Part shown: positions 14,801-18,193 of the stretch, in pieces | Position numbering within the stretch: position 1 is the first letter of the stretch | How the letters are laid out: every line of letters starts with the position of its first letter | NCBI GenBank assembly: GCA_964427965.1 | Contig: CAYRWK010000015.1 | Coordinates: forward strand, 1-18,193 | Reading direction: 5' to 3' | Source of the DNA: CAYRWK01 sp964427965 | Lineage (GTDB): Bacteria > Patescibacteriota > WWE3 > UBA101185 > UBA10185 | Length of the DNA: 18,193 bases | Program-made: the position numbers and the translations under genes | Notes under the pieces: model-generated | Database searches by the model: none | What the model saw: the letters and a program-made list of their open reading frames with translations, nothing else | What the model was told of the DNA's origin: nothing

Positions 14801-16950
14801 AAGCTTTTTACCCTCAGCCGAAACGGGTATCTCTATGCTGTTTGAATTAAGACTGTAATCAGAAAAGCTAGACACTTTTGCATAAATATTAGGAATATCC
14901 GTTTCCACAAGGGGGATATTAACGGTTCCATTCTTGCCGGTTAAATGAACAATTTGGAATCTATTTACTCTTCCTCGCTCCAACGACAAAAACACATCTC
15001 GATCAGGAATAGAGGAATATATATCAAGTTGCACCGTATCACTTGGTTTGTATTTTTGCTTATCCAAAGAAAGTGAGAGGTCGCTTGCGCCGTCAAAAGT
15101 ATAATAAGGCTGGTCTTTGGTACTAATATAGGTATAAAACTCCTTAGCAATCAAATTTTCCCGTGAATCTGTCCCTTCAACGGTTATTGTGTATGAACCT
15201 ACCTTTGTTGGGGTGAAAGTTAAATCAGCATTACCCTGAGAGTCTGTTTTAGCGTTTATTAAAGGTAAATCCTCCTCCTCTTTGCGGTAAGAAAGATACT
15301 TTTCGGTTTTCTCTTGATATGGAATCCACGTCACTCTATGAATTTTTGCAGTTAGAGAAGTGTTGCCGACTTTTGTGCTATCTCTATAAGGAACAAGAGT
15401 TATCGGCAAAGTAACCGGAGAATTAACCTTACCCCCATAGGTGTAGTCCCTTCGATAAATACCATATTCTCCAGCCAAAACCAACATATTGCGTTTTGCA
15501 AAAGAAGGTGTAACAGATCCGTCATCCAAGGTGGCTTCGATGGAAAATACCTGGGATTTCCCTTTATTGAATGCCATCTTGGTATCAACATCTATTTCAA
15601 TTTCCCCTTTTGCATCAAGATTAGCAGAACCTTCGAGTACCTTATTTCCCCAATAACCATAACCGTACATGTAATCCCCATTTATGTCACCAAAGTAAGT
15701 TTGTTGATCCATTAAGTATTGATACTCATAATAATCCGACGCATATATCGAGTACTTAACACTCTGCCCTACTAACGGCTGACCTGAAAAATAATTGCCG
15801 CGTATTGTAAAGGAAGATTTGTCTCCGGCGATAAAATCTGTTTTAGGAGTTGAGATATCGATTGTGAACTCAGGCTTAGTAAAGTATTCAACAGAGAAGG
15901 AAGCCGTGTTTGATACCCAATCGTAACTGCCATAATAGCCGCCCTGTGATGACTGTGGCTTAGAAGGAACTTTAATTTCCACAGTGTAATATCCTACTTT
16001 GGCAGTTTCTGGCAGGGTATATTCGCCACTGACAGTGCCGTCCGAAGAAATGGGATATGTCTTTTCAAAAGCATCGGGATTCTCTGTGGAATCCTCATAA
16101 TAATAACCGTTATATATCTTAACAACAGCCACCCCACCAGGTATAGAGTACCGAGCATCATCGTCGTCACGCAACACAGATTTAAAGTACACTGTGTCCC
16201 CCGGCTCGTACAAAGGCCTGTCTGTAAAAATAAAGTATCTTGTAATATCACTTTTTTCTTGAAAAGCTTTATAAGAGTAGTAACCGGTGTTTAAGTACCT
16301 TAGGTTTATTGGCACAATGGCAAAATCACTGCCACGTTCCACTACTGCAATATCGGCACTGGCTGTTATTTTACCCTTAGCAATACCNNNNNNNNNNNNN
16401 NNNNNNNNNNNNNNNNNNNNNNNNNNNNNNNNNNNNNNNNNNNNNNNNNNNNNNNNNNNNNNNNNNNNNNNNNNNNNNNNNNNNNNNAGTAAGTACTGGT
16501 ATCAAGCGGTGAATTAATAGTGGTAACATATGTAAAATCTTTTGTGTCCGGACTTTCTTTAGTTTGTTTACCGTCAGCGTCATGTATTAAATAGTTAAGT
16601 AAAGCCTCTTTATCAGCCCTATACACGGCAATTTCTACACTTCCCGAAAGCTTATACCCACCTATTTGTACTGCAGGAGCATCCGTTGAAGCAAGGGATA
16701 TAACTCCCCCACTACTATACTTTGAGTCACCGCCATAAATATAAATTTGGGGACTTACATTGGGCCTATACCCAGACAATAACCCTAATACTTGAGGGCT
16801 ATTTTTATTAAGAGACAATTTTTCTGCAAAATAATAAGCATTTACCGAGCCCAGGGTAAGAGTTAATAACGACAAACCTACCAAACCTACAAAGGTTGAG
16901 TTAGAAACAAGTTTCGCAAGTCTATAAACAAGAAGATTGCTATTAGGCAT
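11885..16950 (-). CDS. Thioester alpha-2-macroglobulin with a Hint domain in the bait position; interrupted by a gap
   Basis: Large surface protease-trap-like protein. From the ATG at 16950: a signal peptide (hydrophobic 19-38, possible cleavage after Val-Asn-Ala38), then an N-terminal macroglobulin region (YKLSGSVEIAVYRADKEALLNYL) up to the gap. The frame reopens at 16387 and runs without a stop to 11885, about 1650 visible residues. Order after the gap: MG2 domain (about 16243-15955, TRYFIFTDRPLYEPGDTVYF), further MG repeats, a Hint domain at 14545-14165, the A2M core domain (VFRDTAYWNPS ... PDNLTTW, about 14155-13885), the thioester domain with Cys-Val-Glu-Gln at 13495-13484 and a helical toroid to about 12740, a late receptor-like beta region, and a C-terminal transmembrane anchor at about 12034-11960 with a basic cytoplasmic tail. 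The frames on the two sides of the gap differ, as expected if 100 N is a placeholder. The GTG at 16342 is internal. It heads an operon with the Memo-family gene. Confidence 0.92.
14165..14545 (-). other. Hint (hedgehog/intein) domain inside the A2M gene
   Basis: 127 residues of Hint fold with no endonuclease insert. Block A: Cys1 in GGG-CFAGDTKVLTPGGLTAI, then KEGDYVLTR. Block B: LKITPNHILRVNGNWVEAGS, giving the TxxH motif. Blocks F/G: YSVYNLEVETYHTFFADG and VWVHN, ending in His-Asn (14170-14165). The next residue is Glu, so the Cys/Ser/Thr needed to complete splicing is missing. The pattern resembles Hint domains of polymorphic toxins and bacterial intein-like domains. It lies between the last N-terminal MG domain and the A2M core domain, where the bait region is found in other A2Ms. 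Confidence 0.88.
16388..16487. other. Assembly gap (100 N) inside the A2M gene
   Basis: Exactly 100 N. The coding frames on the two sides are out of register if the gap is 100 nt; the true length must be 2 modulo 3 if neither flank holds an error. Part of the N-terminal macroglobulin region is missing here. Confidence 0.97.
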
Positions 16951-16962
16951 AGTACTTAAATT

Positions 16963-16991
16963 AGTATACAAAACTACAACATGGTCTACAA
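16963..16991 (-). promoter_or_regulatory. Promoter of the A2M-Memo operon
   Basis: On the minus strand: TTGTAG (16991-16986), 17-nt spacer, TATACT (16968-16963), 12 nt before the ATG at 16950. The leader would be about 5 nt with no Shine-Dalgarno. A palindrome lies just upstream of the -35. Confidence 0.55.
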
Positions 16992-16997
16992 TAGTTA

Positions 16998-17011
16998 TCC
17001 TGTTAACAGGA
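16998..17011. repeat. 14-bp perfect palindrome upstream of the A2M promoter
   Basis: TCCTGTTAACAGGA is its own reverse complement and lies 6 bp upstream of the predicted -35 of the A2M operon, a plausible regulator site. Nothing identifies the regulator. Confidence 0.45.
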
Positions 17012-17200
17012 ACTCATCATACTGGCTGGGTAAGATTTGGGGCAGGCTAGCTTGGGTACTGGGTCTAATTTTTCCGAGACTTCCTCGTAGCCACTTGATC
17101 AGCACAATTCAATGTTGCTATTGAATAATATCTCTGCTATCATGCGTATATCACGATGACTGGATAGGCTTAAGGTTTCGACCGAACGCTGATGCCAGTT
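17012..17200. other. Intergenic stretch, probably with decayed coding sequence
   Basis: No intact gene seen. On the minus strand a 33-codon frame (17200-17102) continues in register after the stop of the NYN fragment, and a second frame downstream reads IKWLRGSLGK and LPSQYDEFLLTG before a stop near 16996. I do not recognise either. On the plus strand there is a promoter-like TTGCTA-17-TATCAT (17115-17143) and, further on, an A/T tract at 17199-17210. No tRNA or known structured RNA was recognised. Confidence 0.4.
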
Positions 17201-17305
17201 TTATTTTTTTTCTAAACTCTCTCTTAGCCAATCCAGTTTCCACCCTAAAGACTTAACACCGAGGTTTATGTTTTGACTATCGATAAAAGCATAGTTATTT
17301 TTCAT
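17201..17305 (-). pseudogene. N-terminal fragment of a NYN-domain (LabA/DUF88) protein
   Basis: A 34-codon frame from ATG at 17305 to TAA at 17203-17201. The start NNYAFIDSQNINLGVKSLGWKLD is the typical N-terminus of NYN-domain putative RNases (PIN-like fold), where the Asp in the FIDxQN motif is an active-site acidic residue. Full-length members have about 160-200 residues; the rest of the domain is not found downstream. It is most likely a remnant of a truncated gene, less likely a short peptide. Confidence 0.6.
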
Positions 17306-17365
17306 GCAAACATTCTACTCCAGGTTTAAAGGGTTTTAAATAGTAGAAAACCTATAAACACATAA

Positions 17366-17374
17366 TGGTAAACT
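17366..17374 (+). promoter_or_regulatory. Extended -10-like box of the CopG antitoxin gene
   Basis: TGG-TAAACT, ending 6 nt before the ATG at 17381, with no Shine-Dalgarno. A more distant TTGACT-17-TATTTT (17273-17301) is an alternative promoter giving a leader of about 70 nt. Confidence 0.3.
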
Positions 17375-17380
17375 CATACT

Positions 17381-17659
17381 ATGAAAAAATACAAAAAAAT
17401 ACCAATATTAAAGACCGAGTATGAAGAAAGGGATTTCTGGTCTACTCACGACAGCACTGATTATGTTGACTGGTCCAAGGCTGTACACATAGATTTTCCC
17501 AACCTAAAACCCACTACCGAAACAATATCCCTAAGGATGCCCGCACATCTGCTTGCAAGAATAAAAATATTTGCAAATGCAAAAGATGTCCCCTACCAAT
17601 CCCTGATGAAGGTGTATCTAGCAGACAGAGTAAGAGATGGGATGGATTGCAACAAGTAG
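17381..17659 (+). CDS. CopG-family (PF12441-like) antitoxin, solitary
   Basis: 92 residues. The N-terminal part carries the signature EERDFWSTHDSTDYVDWSKAV of the CopG/BrnA-like antitoxin family. It is followed by FPNLKP and a ribbon-helix-helix DNA-binding segment (ETISLRMPAHLLARIKIFANAKDVPYQSLMKVYLADRV, about 47-84). Such proteins usually pair with a BrnT-like RNase toxin or similar, binding DNA and repressing their own operon. No toxin gene is adjacent: upstream is a decayed NYN fragment on the other strand and downstream a secreted protein. It may act alone as a repressor or be an orphan antitoxin. Confidence 0.85.
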   Translation: MKKYKKIPILKTEYEERDFWSTHDSTDYVDWSKAVHIDFPNLKPTTETISLRMPAHLLARIKIFANAKDVPYQSLMKVYLADRVRDGMDCNK

Positions 17660-17675
17660 CAAAATCCACTACCAT
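17647..17675 (+). promoter_or_regulatory. Possible promoter of the secreted surface protein
   Basis: TTGCAA (17647-17652), 17-nt spacer, TACCAT (17670-17675), 7 nt before the ATG at 17683. It overlaps the end of the antitoxin gene. The -10 is a weak match. Confidence 0.3.
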
Positions 17676-17682
17676 TAGCTTA

Positions 17683-18193
17683 ATGCCTAAAGTTAAACCG
17701 TTTTTATATATTTTCTTTTTCACACTTTTTAGTGCATTCTTCATCTTTATAAGCTCATCGATCAACCCAAATCAAGCTTACGCCGCAGATATCACCGCTC
17801 CGGTAACCACCTACACCAAAACACCCTCCCTACCCGATGGAAAAAACGGCTGGTACACATCGGTTGTTAGATTTGACTTATCATCAAGCGATCTTGAAAG
17901 TGGTGTAAGAGAGATAAATCACCGAATAGATAGCGAGCCTTGGGAAACAGTGTATTTTAATAACTCCGTAAACCTTGCACAAAACCCATCGTTTGAAGAA
18001 GGATTAAGCTCGTGGGAAGCCACGTTACAAGATGCCGATACCACATACGAGCAAGATGGCACCGATTACGCCCCGTCATACCCAAACGCCTCAGCAAAAA
18101 TTGCTTCTACGGGTACAGTCTGGCACGGATTAAATAACAAAACCGCTTTTGCAGTTGCCACGCCACTTAGCAACATGACCGCCTCCATTTATA
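17683..18193 (+). CDS. Secreted surface protein with Ig-like and possible carbohydrate-binding domains, 3'-truncated
   Basis: The frame is open from the ATG at 17683 to the window end (170 codons). Residues 1-34 form a signal peptide with a hydrophobic core and a likely cleavage after Ala-Tyr-Ala34. Next comes a segment resembling bacterial Ig-like repeats of surface proteins (DITAPVTTYTKTPS, GWYTSVVRFDLSSSDLESGVREINHRID). Then NLAQNPSFEEGLSSWEA follows, a pattern typical of the start of CBM4/9-like or discoidin-like jelly-roll domains. It probably acts at the cell surface in binding or adhesion; the catalytic part, if any, lies outside the window. It starts 23 nt after the antitoxin gene. 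Confidence 0.75.
   Translation, partial: MPKVKPFLYIFFFTLFSAFFIFISSSINPNQAYAADITAPVTTYTKTPSLPDGKNGWYTSVVRFDLSSSDLESGVREINHRIDSEPWETVYFNNSVNLAQNPSFEEGLSSWEATLQDADTTYEQDGTDYAPSYPNASAKIASTGTVWHGLNNKTAFAVATPLSNMTASIY

Noticed and set aside
17030..17100. Minus-strand GAGGAAGTC with neighbouring G/C-rich pairs resembled the RNase P RNA P4 region.
   Set aside because: The partner conserved segment (ACAGAA...CCGGCTTA) is missing and the stretch is far too short.
17170..17200. GGTTTCGACC with a nearby promoter looked like the 5' end of a tmRNA.
   Set aside because: No matching 3' tRNA-like half with a T-arm and CCA occurs within a plausible distance, no tag peptide frame is seen, and an oppositely oriented NYN-like frame begins right after.
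1..18193. Recoding of TGA as glycine, as in Gracilibacteria and Absconditabacteria.
   Set aside because: The transporter ends in TGA, and about ten long conserved genes read without any internal TGA; TAA and TAG are used elsewhere as expected for the standard code.
1..18193. CRISPR arrays, insertion sequences and tRNA genes.
   Set aside because: No regularly spaced repeats, no transposase frame with terminal repeats and no cloverleaf with a convincing T-arm were seen on either strand.

Overview
The window looks like a piece of a Candidate Phyla Radiation (Patescibacteria) genome, possibly from the Microgenomates/WWE3 side, assembled from a metagenome. The grounds are: AT-rich compact DNA with overlapping genes; scaffold gaps of exactly 100 N (1985-2084 and 16388-16487); an rpsF-ssb-rpsR operon that ends in a terminator with no rplI; an uncharacterised protein pair otherwise familiar from Chloroflexi; and a PF12441-type CopG antitoxin with a NYN-domain remnant beside it. 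TGA is used as a stop and does not interrupt any conserved frame, so the code is the standard bacterial one. The exact lineage cannot be fixed from sequence reading alone.

Layout. 1-3991 (+): 3' part of an EamA-type transporter, rpmE (bL31), rlmN, a gap, tgt, prfA (RF1). 7144-3933 (-): a GlmL/MutL-like protein, a barrel-sandwich/KOW protein, and an S41 C-terminal processing protease whose 3' end overlaps prfA tail to tail. 8274-7239 (-): rpsF-ssb-rpsR with its own promoter and a terminator. 9553-8438 (-): ychF. 10951-9580 (-): an AbiE-type toxin-antitoxin operon with an inverted-repeat operator on its promoter. 16950-11016 (-): a large membrane-anchored thioester alpha-2-macroglobulin (A2M) followed directly by a Memo/AmmeMemoRadiSam-B family membrane protein. 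16992-17380: an intergenic stretch with a decayed NYN-domain fragment. 17381-17659 (+): a solitary CopG-type antitoxin. 17683-18193 (+): the start of a secreted surface protein.

The most striking feature is in the A2M gene. A complete, endonuclease-free Hint (hedgehog/intein) domain of 127 residues (14165-14545) sits where the bait region is expected. It has the N-terminal Cys, the TxxH motif and a terminal His-Asn, but the residue after His-Asn is Glu, so self-cleavage is more likely than protein splicing. The thioester motif Cys-Val-Glu-Gln is intact downstream (13484-13495). This suggests an A2M whose bait segment is, or contains, an autoproteolytic module.

A second theme is initiation. 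Several genes that head a transcription unit have a -10 box ending only 6-12 nt before the start codon and no Shine-Dalgarno, as expected for leaderless mRNAs: rpmE, the GlmL-like gene, ychF, the AbiE antitoxin, A2M, the CopG antitoxin and the 3'-most surface protein. Several operon-internal genes (ctp, ssb, rpsR) do carry clear Shine-Dalgarno sequences.
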